Below, piece by piece: positions 1 through 13,676 of a stretch of 64,000 nucleotides of DNA; within the stretch, counting starts at the first letter, position 1; every line of letters begins with the position of its first letter. Origin of the DNA: Cyanophora paradoxa (lineage: Eukaryota > Glaucocystophyceae > Cyanophorales > Cyanophoraceae); NCBI GenBank assembly GCA_004431415.1, contig QPMI01000062.1, positions 1 through 64,000 on the forward strand, read 5' to 3'. A model generated the notes under the pieces. That model did no database searches. It saw only the letters and a list, made by a program, of their open reading frames with translations, and was not told where the DNA came from. A program made the translations under genes and the position numbers.

Positions 1-80
1 AGCTCGAGGCGCCCGGCTGGGCCCCTGCTTGAGCCGGCCGGGCGAGAGTCGCGGGGGCGGGGGCGGGGCGGCCGGGGCCC

Positions 81-2839
81 CTAGTAGGCGTAGGAGAAGA
101 GGGGACGGCGGAGGCCGAGGGGCGCCGGGTCGGCGTAGAGGGAGCGGAAGTGGTCGAGCGCCGAGGGCGGCTGTCCGGGGCGCCCCTCGGCCCCGCCCAG
201 CCCGCCCCCGAGACCACTCGAGAAGGCGGGGCGGGAGGAGAGGGCGGGGGCGGGGCCGAGGCCGGCGTGGAGGCTCCACGCGGAGCCGGAGCGGAGGAGG
301 GGCGAGGAGAAGGGGATGTAGGGGGAGGCGGCGAGGAGGCGGGCGTAGAGGGACGACGGCGGCGCCACGCGGTCGAGCGCCGCCGAGAGGCGTGCCAGGG
401 CGCCCCCCGCGGGGGGGTACGTCGCCGAGGGCCGCAGCGGGTCGGGGTGGCGGAAGAGGCCGGCGGAGGAGGGGAGGTACGCGGAGACGAGGGAGGGGTA
501 CCGGTACGGCGCGGGGCTCGCGGAGGGGGCGGGCCCCGCGCGGAGGGAGGCCGGGGCGAAGGCGGCCGAGGCGGTGGCGGCGTGGCGGGCTGGGGCAGGC
601 GTGTAGAGGGCTCCAGCGGAGAGGGAGCGGCGGAGGGGCGAGGGACGGCTCGGGCCGGCGCCGGCGGGGCGGGGGGCGAGGTCCGACGGCCGCGTCGGCA
701 CGCGGGGCGGGGGCGGGGGGCGGGCCGGGCCGGGGCGGCGGGGGCGGGGCGGGCCTCGTGGGCGGCGGCCATGGCCTGCAGCTGGGCGGCGAGGGAGCGG
801 CGCACGGAGGAGCCTGCGGGGCGTCAGGAGGGGCCCGGGGTGGCGGCGGGGGCCGCCCGCACCGGCGGAGACGTTGAGCAGGTCGCCGCCCCCGCGGGCC
901 CCGGCGGGGCCGGCGGGGAGGGGCGCGGGGGCTCGGGCTCGGAGCCGGCGGGGGCCGCGGCCGCCTCGGGGCCGCGAGATTGGCAGCCGGGACCGGGGCG
1001 GCGAGTCCTCCTCGAGCTGCGGGCGGCGGGGGCGGGTGAGGCGGGGCGGGCGGGCGGACGGGGAGCATTGGGAAGGGCGGGGCGCACGCTGGGAGCCTCG
1101 ACGAGGAGGGCGGGGACGGCGGCGGCCGGGAGGAGCCGCGGCTCGTGTCGAACGCCGGCGACTGCACGTGCACGCTCGGCGAGCTGCTCGGCCCGATCGG
1201 CGAGGCCCCCGCCAGCGTCCCCGCCCGCTGCCCCCGCCCGGCGTCCACTCCGCCCCGCTGCGCCCCGCGTGAGGCCTGGCCCTGGCGGACCCGCGCCGAG
1301 CGCCAAGGGCGCGCACGGGGCGATGGGGAGAGGCCCCAGGGGTGCGGCGAGGGCGGCGCGCGGGGCGGGCGGCCGACGGTGCCGATGGGCGTCCCGGCGT
1401 CGTGGTCGAATCCGATGGAGAGGCCCTGCGCGGCGTCAGGCGGCGCGGCGCGGCGAGAGGCGCGGGCCGCGAGGGCCGCACGCACGTTCGTGAGGAACGG
1501 GGAGTGGGCGGCGGCGGGGTGCGGGCGGAAGAGGGAGGGCGCGCGGCGGGCCGGGGACGGGGAGACGAGGGGCCGGTGCGCGAGGGCGGGCGGGTGCGGG
1601 GGCGTGCCGTCCCCGTCCGACGAGAGGCGGTGCGAGCGGCGCGGAGTCGGCTCCCGCGAGAAGTGCACGTGCACGTCCCGCCGCCCCTGCCCCCCGCTGC
1701 TCTGCCCGCTCCCCGGCGTCCGCAGCTCCCCGCGTGGGGCGGCGGCGACGGCGGCGGCGCGGCGGCGCGGTGCGACGGCTCCTCGGCGGCCGACATGAAG
1801 TACTCCGCGATGCTGCCCCGCACCGAGAGGCGCGAGGGGCTCCCGGGAATCGGCGACACGGGCGGCTCGAGCCGCGCGGGGCGCGCCGCGCGGGCGGCCG
1901 TGCCGGGGACCGCCGGCCCGGCCTTGAGGGCTGAGTGCCGCGGCTTCGCGAGCGGGTCGTGCAGATCGCACTCGATGATGTGCATGTGCTGCGCGGCGCA
2001 CGGTCGGGCGGTCAGGCGCGCGCCGCTGGGGGCCCGCGGGCGAGCCGCACCGAGCCCGGCGGGATGGAGACGGCCGTCTGGGATCCCACCCCGGGCGATC
2101 CAGGCCTGCGGGAAGGGGTAGATGCCGGGTCGGTGGTGCACGAGGGGCCGGGGGCGGGCGGGGGCGGGGCCGCACGAGGCTCTCGTGGGCGGGTCGGGCC
2201 CGGCGGAATGCATGCGCCCGTAGAGGTCCGCCATGCTGACCTTCGGCGGCGGCTCCGCGCTCATCTCCGGCGACCAGTCGCTCCGGTCCCCCGGCGCTGC
2301 GCCCGCGTCGGGGGCGCGCGGGGCGGGGCGCCTCGCGCGGGCGGCGGGCGCACTCTTCGGGGCCGGGGAGAGCGGCCGGCCGCGCGCCGCGGACGAGGGC
2401 GTGCGGGACGAGGAGCCCTCGCCGCCTCCCTCCCGGTAGAGCACCACCGGGCCCTTCGGCACGCCCCGCGCCGGCTGCGCGCAGCCGCGGTTGGAGGAGC
2501 GGCGGAACGCGGGCGCGGGAGGCCGGCGCGCACGCGGTGGGGCGTCGTGTAGGCCGCGCGCTTCTCAAAAAAGTCGCCCGCATCGTCCTCGTCCTCGGGC
2601 TCGCTCTGCAGCGCTGGCGGCTGTCCGGTGCCCGGGCTCCGCAGGCCGAAGCTGTCGCCGAAAATGATGTCCGTGGGAAACAGGGCGGCCAGCGTCCCTA
2701 TGCTAAGGTTCGTCTTGTCGACAGGCGTCGCCGGCGCGCTCGCGAAGACGCCCGCAAAGTCCGGGAAGTTGATGCGGGACGCATCGCCCGCGAACGGGTC
2801 CCGGCGACGAGAGTTGCTTTCGTCGGAATCGTCCATCAT
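81..2839 (-). CDS. Hypothetical Ser/Pro/Tyr-rich protein, multi-exon
   Basis: The likely start is the double methionine at 2839 (MMDDSDES). The reading frame then gives DPFAGDASRINFPDF, FASAPATP and LAALFPTDIIFGDSFGLRSP. It breaks near 2540-2465 at an apparent intron and resumes with blocks such as KVSMADLYGRMHSAG and HIIECDLHDPLAKPRHSAL. The final exon, to the stop at 81, is a long Ser/Tyr/Pro/Leu-rich tail ending RRPLFSYAY. Internal exons near 1140-1690 are fragmentary and hard to join; HSPFLTNVRAAL and SIGFDHDAGTPIGT look genuinely coding. No domain is firmly recognised and the composition suggests disorder. The N-terminal order DPF, then ATP, then LSIGTLAALFPTDI, weakly recalls Bora (Aurora borealis) proteins; this is a guess only. 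It is divergent from the rhomboid gene and probably shares its promoter. Confidence 0.5.
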
Positions 2840-3455
2840 CGCGCAGCGCTGGAGGGCGTGCGGGGACTCGTTGGCGGTGCTGGGTGCGGCACGCTTGCGC
2901 CGGGGAGCGGCGGCACGACGCTGTCGCTTCCTACGTGCACCGCCGGCTTCGTGCTGACCGCCTCTCGCGTACTGCGCCCCCGCGCGAGCTGCTGACCAAG
3001 ATCGGCGCTTCGAAAAGGTTGGCGCCAAACGGGTTGCAAACTGGCCGACGCCGACGCCGTACCCCAGAAATTGTCAGGTCTTGAACCCGGCGTACGGCCA
3101 GCCTTGCGAGCGGTCCAACGCATTACCGAGCGCACGGCCTAGCTGCTACTTCGCTTTCTGCCCCCACCAAGAAATTTCGTACGGGTCGCGTAGGGAGAGC
3201 TTCTCCCTTGCACACGCGTCGGCCCAGCGCTCCCTGCGCTTCCATTCCAGTCAACTAAGGAGCTCTCAAGGGCAGCGCACGACGGCATCAACGCAACCAG
3301 TGCTGCCCGCATCGGCCTTCCACGGCCGCACCAGCCGCCCGGCATCTGACCTGTCATAACCGGCCTGCCCGCTTGCGTACGACAGCAGCAGAGCGGCTGG
3401 GCCGGCGCGCGGTCGTCCGTCGCACGGGAGGAGCTCGAGTCTAGCTTCCAGCGCC
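2840..3455. promoter_or_regulatory. Divergent intergenic region, genes A and B
   Basis: About 616 bases separate two outward-facing starts (2839 on minus, 3456 on plus). GC is visibly lower than in the flanking genes. Open frames here look like noise. I see no TATA box; it presumably holds both promoters and 5' leaders. Confidence 0.45.
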
Positions 3456-4952
3456 ATGGCCACGCAGGAGGACCGCGACGAAGCCCTCGCGCGAGCGCTC
3501 CAGCAGCAGGAATACCAAGCGGCGGGGTACGCAGGCCCGGCCTCCCGCCCCAGCGCACCGCCGGCGCTCGGTGTGCCCGTGGACTCTGCTCCGGCCTACG
3601 GCTACCCAGCGGCGGGCTACCCAGCGGCGGCGGCAGCGCCGTATCCGGGCCAGCCCGTGCGGTCAGCGGCGGCGCCCCCCTCGGCGCAACAAGGCGGCGC
3701 CGGCGCCGCGCTGAGCGGCTTCCTCGGTTCGCCGGCTGGGCGCGCGCGCGCGGGGCTCGCGGCCGCTGACCTCCGGCTGCAGCGGGGAAGCCGTACGTGG
3801 TGATCGCCCTCAGCGTCGTCAACGTGCGCTCCGCCCGAGCGCCGCACGCCGCGCCCCGCGCCTCAGGCGCCTCGCCCCAGGTCGTGATGTTCCTGGTGGA
3901 GCTGTGGGCGGGGCGCGGCTTCGCGCCCCCCGCCGAGAACCCGCTGCTGGGCCCCTCCACGGACGCGATGGTCTCGCTGGGCGCCAAGGACTCCACCCGC
4001 ATGCGCGACGGCGACTGGTCCGCCCCGCCCCGCCCCGCCCCGCACCCCCGCCCCGGCCCCAGCGGGGTACAGGTGGCGCTTCCTGGCGCCGACGTTCCTG
4101 CACGGCGGCGTCATCCACCTCGCCGTCATCCTCTTCTCGCTGGCGCGCCGTACCCCCAGACCCTTGCTCCCCGTACCCCCGGCCCTGATGCCCCCGCAGC
4201 TCGGGTTCGGGATACAGGTCGAGCGCGCCTTCGGGTCGCCCCGCACCGCCGCCGTGTACCTCATCTCGGGCGTGGGGGGTACCCTCGCTTCCGCCCTCAT
4301 GGACCCGGGTCCGGCCACGCCCCTTCCCCCTTCTTTCCCCCCTCGAACGCGCCGTACCCAGCGTCCATCTCGGTGGGGGCCTCCGGAGCGGTCTTCGGCC
4401 TCGTGGGCGCCATGTTCGCCTTCGTTGGCTTCAACGCGCGTACCCCCCAGGCCCCGGCCCCGGCGCCCGCCGGGGGCGAGCGCGCGTGACGGGCGCCTCA
4501 GTGGGGCGCGATCGACGCGCCGCGGCGGGCGCTGGCGGCGCTGCTGGTGACGGCGGCGGTGAACTTCATCATCGGCCTCCTCGTCAAGTTCGTCGACAAC
4601 TGGTGCGCCCCCGCCGCCCGCCGCCCCCGCCGGCTCTTGCTTCCTTCCGGCGCCCCCGACGCCGCGGGGCGGGGCAGGGCGCACCTGGGCGGCTTCTTCT
4701 GCGGCCTCTGCGCCGGCGCCGCCTCCGCCCCGACCGCCGAGAAGCTCCCCGTGCGCGCCCCGTACCCCGCTCCAGCGCGGGCGAGCTGACCGCCGGCGCG
4801 CGCGGGGCGGCGTGCAGGCGCGGCTGGCGCCGCGGTGGCACGGGCCGGTGCGGGCGGCGGGGGCGCTGCTGCTCGTCGCGTACCTCACCCTCTGCTTCGC
4901 CCTCTTCTACGCCGGCATCGCCGGCCCGGGGCCCGTCCACGTCAACACCTAG
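3456..4952 (+). CDS. Rhomboid family intramembrane serine protease
   Basis: An integral membrane protease that cuts transmembrane substrates with a Ser-His dyad. The first exon, starting MATQEDRDEALARALQQQ, encodes a soluble Pro/Ala/Tyr-rich tail. Later exons give VVMFLVELWAGRGF, then WWRFLAPTFLHGGVIHL (the family WR..HxxxxHL segment), LGFGIQVERAFG, the catalytic SVGASGAVFGLVGAMFAF (Ser in GASG), NFIIGLLVKFVDN, AHLGGFFCG (catalytic His) and a last hydrophobic helix ALLLVAYLTLCFALFYAG, ending HVNT before TAG at 4952. At least seven exons. The intron 4018-4072 is placed by the WWR motif. The intron at 4143-4199 appears to use a GC donor, giving the expected ILFSLLGFG join. Location (plasma membrane, Golgi, mitochondrion) cannot be told; the cytosolic N-tail with no presequence argues for the secretory pathway. 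Confidence 0.9.
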
Positions 4953-5036
4953 CCCCCCGCCCGCCCCCCGCCGCTGCCCTCTCCTCCTCTCTTACAGTAC
5001 TAGTACACTACACTACGCTACGCTACGGGACCGGCG
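4953..5036. other. Short convergent gap with TAC repeats
   Basis: Only 84 bases lie between the stop of the rhomboid gene and the stop of the facing SPRY/IQ gene, so the 3' untranslated regions must be tiny or overlap. It holds a short run of TAC/CTAC-type repeats around 4993-5030 and no obvious polyadenylation signal. Confidence 0.5.
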
Positions 5037-8000
5037 CTAGCCCTGCTCGCTCTGCATGCTCTGCACGCTCTGCCTGCGGGAGGCGGTGGAGTAGGCGCGG
5101 ATGAGGCCCGGCTGCCCCGGGGAACCCGCCCCGGCCCGGGCCCGCCGCCTGCCCCGCCGCTCCGCCCCGCCCCGCCGCCCCCGCCCCGCCCCGCCCCCGC
5201 CCCCGTCGTCGTCGTCGTCGTCGTCGGAGTGGACGTGGAGGAGGCCGACGGAGCCGGCGCGGGAGAGGGCCGAGAAGCCCCCGCGCGACGCCCCGCTCGC
5301 CGCCGAGCCCGGCCGCCCCCCCGCCCCCTCCTCCTCCTCCCGCCGTTTCGCCGCCTCCTCCTCCTCCCGCCGCCGCCGCTCGACGTCGAAGCGGCGGATC
5401 TTCTCCCGGATGGCCTCCCGCCGCGCCCTGCGCAGGGCGAGTCAGGGCGCCGGGGCCCCTCCCGCCGAGGGCCGCACCGGACTGCGCGGAGGATGCGGCG
5501 GATGACGACCTGCGCGCGGGGCGCGGGGCGGGGCCTCGGCCTCAGAAGAGGGGGCGGGGCGAGCGGGCGGGGGCCCAGGGGGGCGCACGGCGTCGTAGTA
5601 GTCGAGGAGGACGTCGAGGTCGCGGCGCACGAGGTAGCCGCGGTACACGCGCTGCAGCGTCACCACCGCCCACACCTCCCGCGCGCTCAGCAGCTGCCGC
5701 GAGGCTCAGAGCTGGACAGACGGGAGATGGGCTGGACGTGGCCGTCACCTTGTACCAGCGCGCGCGGACGCGGGCCCGGTACCAGCGCTGCACGCGCGTG
5801 GCGGCGACGTTGCGCCGCTGCCGCTCGCGCAGCCGCTTCCCGTAGTCCCGCAGGTGCCGCCACGTCTCCTCCTCCAGGCACGCCCGCGCCCAGTACCCTG
5901 CCCACCCCCGGCTTCGCTCGCCGGCCAAACACGCGAAGGCGGGGGCGGGCGGCGGACCGCGCCAGACGCGCTGGATGACGGTGGCGCGGCGGCCCATCTC
6001 GGCGAGGCGGAGGGCGAGGCGGGCGGCGAGCCAGACGCGGGCGTGCCGCTGGATCACCTTGGCCGCCCTGCCGCACCCGTGAACCCGGCCCCGGACGCCG
6101 GCTCGCCGCGCGGGGCGGCACCGGTTGAAGCGGAAGAGGGCGAGGCGGGCGCGCTCGGCGAGCTCCTGGCGGGCGAGCTGCGCGAAGCGGTGCCGCACCG
6201 CCGCCTGCACCCGCACCGCCGCCTCCACCGCCACCTCCGGCTCCAGCCCGTACCGCCGGCCTGCCCCGCCTCAGCCGGCGCGGGCGCGGGGGCGGGGGCG
6301 GGGGCGGGGGGCGGGGGGCGGACAGAGGCGGCGGAAGCGGAGGCCCTGGGCGTACCACCACCAGAACTGGATCGAGCGCGCCGCCCGTTCCCGCCGCGCG
6401 TGGAACTCTGCCCCCCCGCGTGAGCCTGGGCCCCCGAAGACAGGCGCCGCGGGCGGGGGCGCCGCGCACGGGGCATCATGCGGCGGAGCCAGGTCTGGAG
6501 CTTGATGGCGGACCAGAGCATCTGCATGGCGCGCCGCCGCGCCTGCACCCGCGCCCGGTACTTTCGGAACGCTGCGCCCCGTCAGGCCGCTGCCCGGGGG
6601 CGGGGGCGGGGGAGGGGCGGGGCCGGGGCGCGCCGAGCTGGACAACGGAGGCGGCGTACTCGCGGCGGTGGGAGGCCGGGGGGAAGCGGGAGAAGGAGCG
6701 CGGGCGCTCGACCTCGAGCTCCGCCATGAAGCGCCGCCGCGCCTGCTCCCACTCCCGCCGGCTCTTCAGCGCCACCCGCGTCGAGATCGCCCCCGCCGCC
6801 CCGCCGCCACCCCGTCGGGCGGGGGCTCGCGCGGGCGCCCGCCCGGGGCGCCCAGGCGGCGCCGCGCTGCTGGGAGCCCCCGGGGCGGCCTGGAGGAGCA
6901 TCTGCTGCTGCTGCGCGGCGGCGGCGGCGGCGGCGTCGCGCTTGGCCGGGGCGTGGCGTAGTCGTCGCAGGCGGTGACGTCGGGGGGCCGGTGCGCGAAG
7001 GGCGCGGCGCCGAAGTTGAGGGCGAGGGCGGCGGCGCCCGGGCGATGGCGTCGGCCACGAGGGCGTCCAGGCCCGAGCGCGGCGGCGCCGGCCGCAGGCC
7101 CGAGGCGGGCGCGCGCCCCTCCCTGAACGAGGCGGAGCGGGAGGGGCTCTCCGGGGGCGAGGGCGGCAGGGTGGGGCCCATGAGCGCGAAGGCGGGGATG
7201 AGGTGCTCCTTCCGGATGCGCTCCCTGGCCCCCGCTGAGGGGAGGGGCGCAGCGGAGGAGGAGGCGGGCGGGGGCGCACGCGTGCTCGTCGGCGTCGTCG
7301 GGGGCCCAGCAGCGGGCCCCCGGCCCGAAGGCGGCCCCCAGGGCCTCCCCTCCGGCGCCGTAGAAGGAGATCTCCCCCGCCCGCAGGTCCGCCACCACTC
7401 CCAGCGTCGCTGCCCGCTCCGCCCCGCCCGTCCCCAGCCGCGCGGGCTCGCAGTACCTGGGGGAGGTGAGGGGGGGAGAGGGGAGGGGGCAGGGGAGGGC
7501 GCGGACGGGGCGGGGCGCTGGTCGTGCCAGGCGGTGCCGTCGGAGGCGAGGCCGAAGGAGGCGGCGTCGCCCCCGGGCCACGGCGAGCCCGCCACGGGGT
7601 CCGACGTCCACCCCACCATCCACGGCGCCCACGTCGGCACCGTCACCTGCGCCCGCCCCGGCCCCGCCCTCTCAGTCAGGCCCCACGAAAAGCTCCCGTG
7701 CGGGGCGCGGGCCTCGAAGTAGAAGCGGTGGGTGGCGGCGAGGCGGCCCTCCACGAGGCCCAGCACCGCCCGCACGTCCTCCAGCAGCTCCTCGGGGCGC
7801 GCGGGGGGCGCCAGCCGGTTTCCCGCCCGCCCCGGCAGGAAGTACCCCAGCGCCGTCAGCCGCTCCCCGATCGCCTCCCGCGCCTGCGGGGGGCGGGGCG
7901 TCGGGGGCGGGCGCGCAGGGCTCCCAGAGGGGCGGGGCGGGGCGGACGGCGTTGGGGTTGGCGAGGACGAAGGCGTGGAGCTCGTGGGAGGGGTGCACGG

Positions 8001-10030
8001 CGTCCAGCAGCCGGGCGAGGGCCCGCAGCAGCGCGGGGCCCGAGGGCGGCCCCGGCGCCGCCACCTCGCGCCGCACCGAGGCCACCAGGTCGAAGGCGAC
8101 GGCGGTGGCCGAGGAGGTGAGCGCCCAGGGCCCGTCCGTGGCCCGCGTCGTGCCCCAGCGCGGGTGCCGGGAGGGCCGGTCCCCGTGCGTCGCCGTCAGC
8201 TGGTCGGGGGAGAGGGCCACCCAGTCGTCCGTGTCGATGGCGTTGAGCGTGATGAGGCGCTGCAGGCGGAGCGCGGGGTTCCCCGCCGCCCGCACCCGCC
8301 CCAGCAGCACCCCCTGCTCGTGGAGCCGCAGCAGGAGCGCCTCCTTCTGGTCCTGCAGCGTCCGCCGCGCCGCCGCCGAGAGGATCTGCCCGAAGCGCGC
8401 GATGAGGGCGGGGCCCTCCTGGAAGTTCTGGTGGACCTCCCGCTTGCGCCGCTCGCCCCGGTTCCACAGCTCCTCGTGCAGCTCGGCCCGGGCCCGCGCC
8501 GTCGCCTGCAGCAGGCCCCGCTCGGAGCGGAGCACGGACCCCTTGAGGATCTTCTTCAGGCGGTGCCGCTCCCCCCGGCTGCGCCCCCCGGTTGAGCCAA
8601 GCCGAGCGCAGCGCGGCGGGGTGCAGAGCGGGCGGACTTGACGAGGGCGCCGATGGTCTCGTAGCGAAGCTCGGCGAGGCGGCGGTCGGCGTCGAGCTCG
8701 CGGTTGCGCCGCGCGATCTCCGCCAGCTCCCGCTGGTTCCGCAGCAGCGCCTCCTCCCCCCGCGTCGCCACCAGCGCCCGCACCCCCCGCGACCAGCTCC
8801 CCACCAGCGCGCTCTCCCGCGCCAGCGGGCCCGCCGCCTCCGCCTCCGCCGCCCCCGAGACGACCGCCGCCGCCTCCGCCCGCGCCTTCGCCGCCTCGTT
8901 CATCCGCTCCATCTGTCCCCGACCGTCGGCCCCGCGCCGGCTCGATTTGCGGGCGGGGCGGGCACCCAGCGGGGCAGCATCTCGGGGCGGAGGTGCTTGG
9001 GGGGCGCCGGCGCCCGCCCCGGCCCCTTCTTGGCGCGCTTCCCCCCGGCCCCCTTCTCGCCCTTCTGCACGTGCTCGTCCTGCACCGCCGAGACCAGGTC
9101 CAGCAGGCTCTGCGCGGAGAAGGCGAACGCCGTCGGCCCCGGCCGCGCCGGCGGGCGGAGCGGCGGGGCGGGGCCCCACCGTGGGCCGCGCGGCCGCCTC
9201 CGGCGCACGCAGGTCGCCCCCGCTCTGCACGAAGCCCCCCGCCGCCGCCTTCTGCCTGATGCTCCGCCGCAGCCGCTGCCGGATCTCGTCCCGCAGGCCC
9301 GGCCTGCGCCGCGCAAAGCGTGGGGGCCCTGGCGGGGCGGGGCGGGGCGGGGCGGGGCGGGGGGGACACCTGAAGATCCGGCGGCCGGCGCGGGAGCGCA
9401 TCTCGGTGGCCCGCCCGTCGCCCTCGCCCTCGCCCGAGGAGCTGCGCAGCAGGGTCGGCAGGGGCCGCGGGCGGCGCGACGCGGGGCGGGGCGGGGCGGG
9501 GCCGGCGCGCACTCCGACTCGCTCTCCTCGTCGCTGTAGTCGACGCGGTTGGAGAGGTTGTCGACGCCGCGCTTGATGCCGTTGCGGAACTCCGCGAACG
9601 ACGTCAGCAGCGGCGTCGCCTTCGCGTCGCCGCCCCGCACGAGCGCCAGCAGGTACGCCGACGGGCTCCTGAACGAGCCCCCCGCCCTCCTCTCGCCGCC
9701 CTCCGCGGCGGCCGGCGCGGGGCTCACGCTGCGCGAGCCGCGGGGCGAGACGCGCGGGGAGGCGCCCGGCATCATGGACGTGCGGCGCGCCGCGGCGGCG
9801 GCTATCAGGCGCTCCTGGCTTTTGACACGCGACGGGCTCAGCAGGTTGACCTCGCTATTCGCCGGCGAGAGCGAGCTCGTGCTCTGCTGGTGGCCTGCGA
9901 TTGAGCTGCTGCGCCGCGAGTTCAGCGGCTCCGGGGTGCTACTGTGGCTGGCGGGCGCCGCGAGGCTCGCCCCCGAGCTCTGGCGGGACGGCTTGCCGGG
10001 CGGCGCCCCGACCGACATCGTGTTCAGCAT
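5037..10030 (-). CDS. Large SPRY-domain protein with multiple IQ motifs
   Basis: Starts at 10030 (MLNTMSVGAPPGKPSRQSSG) with a Ser/Pro-rich disordered region. A helical, basic region follows around 9400-8400 (IRQRLRRSIRQKAAAGG, then LKKILKGSVLRSERGLLQ). An SPRY fold spans about 7760-7000: YFEARAPHGSFSWGLTE, GWTSDPVAGSPW, SFGLASDGTAWHD, TLGVVADLRAGEISFYG, LIPAFALM and NFGAAPFAHRPP match the expected strand order. The C-terminal half is a ladder of IQ-like helices (AIKLQTWLRRMM, RSIQFWWWYAQ, VIQRHARVWLAARLAL, VIQRVWRG, VTLQRVYRGYLVRRDLDVL), which usually bind calmodulin or light chains. An Asp run encoded by the GTC repeat at 5205 comes next, ending SVQSMQSEQG. About ten or more exons. Function unknown; a calmodulin-regulated cytoskeletal or flagellar scaffold is plausible. 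Confidence 0.75.
5204..5227. repeat. Trinucleotide (GTC)n microsatellite
   Basis: About seven tandem GTC/TCG units lie inside the last coding part of the SPRY/IQ gene and read as a poly-Asp stretch on the minus strand. Such a tract is likely to vary in length between strains. Confidence 0.8.
9331..9361 (-). repeat. (GGGGC)n run, C-rich on the coding strand, in an intron
   Basis: About six tandem GGGGC units on the plus strand, read as (CCCCG)n in the minus-strand transcript. It lies in an intron of the SPRY/IQ gene between the IFR and PGLRDEIRQRL exons and is typical of the introns in this window. Confidence 0.8.
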
Positions 10031-10278
10031 CTTGCTCCCTAGCTAAGAACTACACGTAGCTAAGGCCGGCGCGTGTGTCTAGGGCATTCTCCGTCCGCAC
10101 CGCCCGCGGGCGGCGTTAGCCCCCAGAAACGCTCAGCAGGCTCAGCAAGCGCGCCTTAGCCGGCCTGACCGAGCTGGCTCGCTGCGCATGCAAAACGCGC
10201 CTGGCTCGACTCGACCGCTCCTCAAAGACCACGGTTCGACTCCAGACGACGCGGTTCTGCGCAGCGGCGAAAATCGGC
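10031..10278. promoter_or_regulatory. Divergent promoter region, SPRY/IQ and SDR genes
   Basis: 248 bases between two outward-facing ATGs. It contains CTAGCTA at 10039-10045 and TAGCTA at 10057-10062 just upstream of the minus-strand start. This AGCTA-type element recurs near other starts in the window. Confidence 0.45.
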
Positions 10279-13344
<3,066 letters not shown>

Positions 13345-13676
13345 CGTGGCTCGATCGGGTTCACCGACGCGCGCGGGACAATCTGTGATGCGAGAATGCG
13401 AGTGAGCTTTTAGCTAGCTTCGACTGCGGGGCGCAATGCGGGGAGGCTGCGAAGAACTGGTTCTGACTCTGGGCGGCTGTGCCGAATCGACGGCCCGGCG
13501 CGCAGATGGGGGAGGAATATGACCCTAGGCATTCCCGACCCGCTGCGCACCTGAACGCGTGTGCGAGGGTCGGCCGACAGAGATGAAAGGCGACTTTTGC
13601 AAACTGGTACCCAGGCAGGGGGGAAGAAGCAGGGGGGGAAGAAGTCCGTGACGAAGCACGAAGGTTCTCAGCGACG
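13345..13676. promoter_or_regulatory. Divergent promoter region, galE and ER DnaJ
   Basis: 332 bases between outward-facing starts, with moderate GC. The palindromic TAGCTAGC at 13411-13418 sits 67 bases upstream of the galE ATG. No ORF is supported. Confidence 0.45.

Noticed and set aside
29-877. Long plus-strand open frame rich in Arg and Gly
   Set aside because: It is antisense to the gene A tail. Extreme GC suppresses stop codons in all frames, so long shadows are expected; no motif is seen.
3139-4002. Minus-strand open frame over the rhomboid start
   Set aside because: Antisense to conserved rhomboid exons and the divergent promoter; no recognisable domain.
10221-10253. GGTTCGACTCC, a tRNA B-box-like element
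   Set aside because: The flanking bases do not form a T stem or an acceptor stem, and no A box is found at the right distance.
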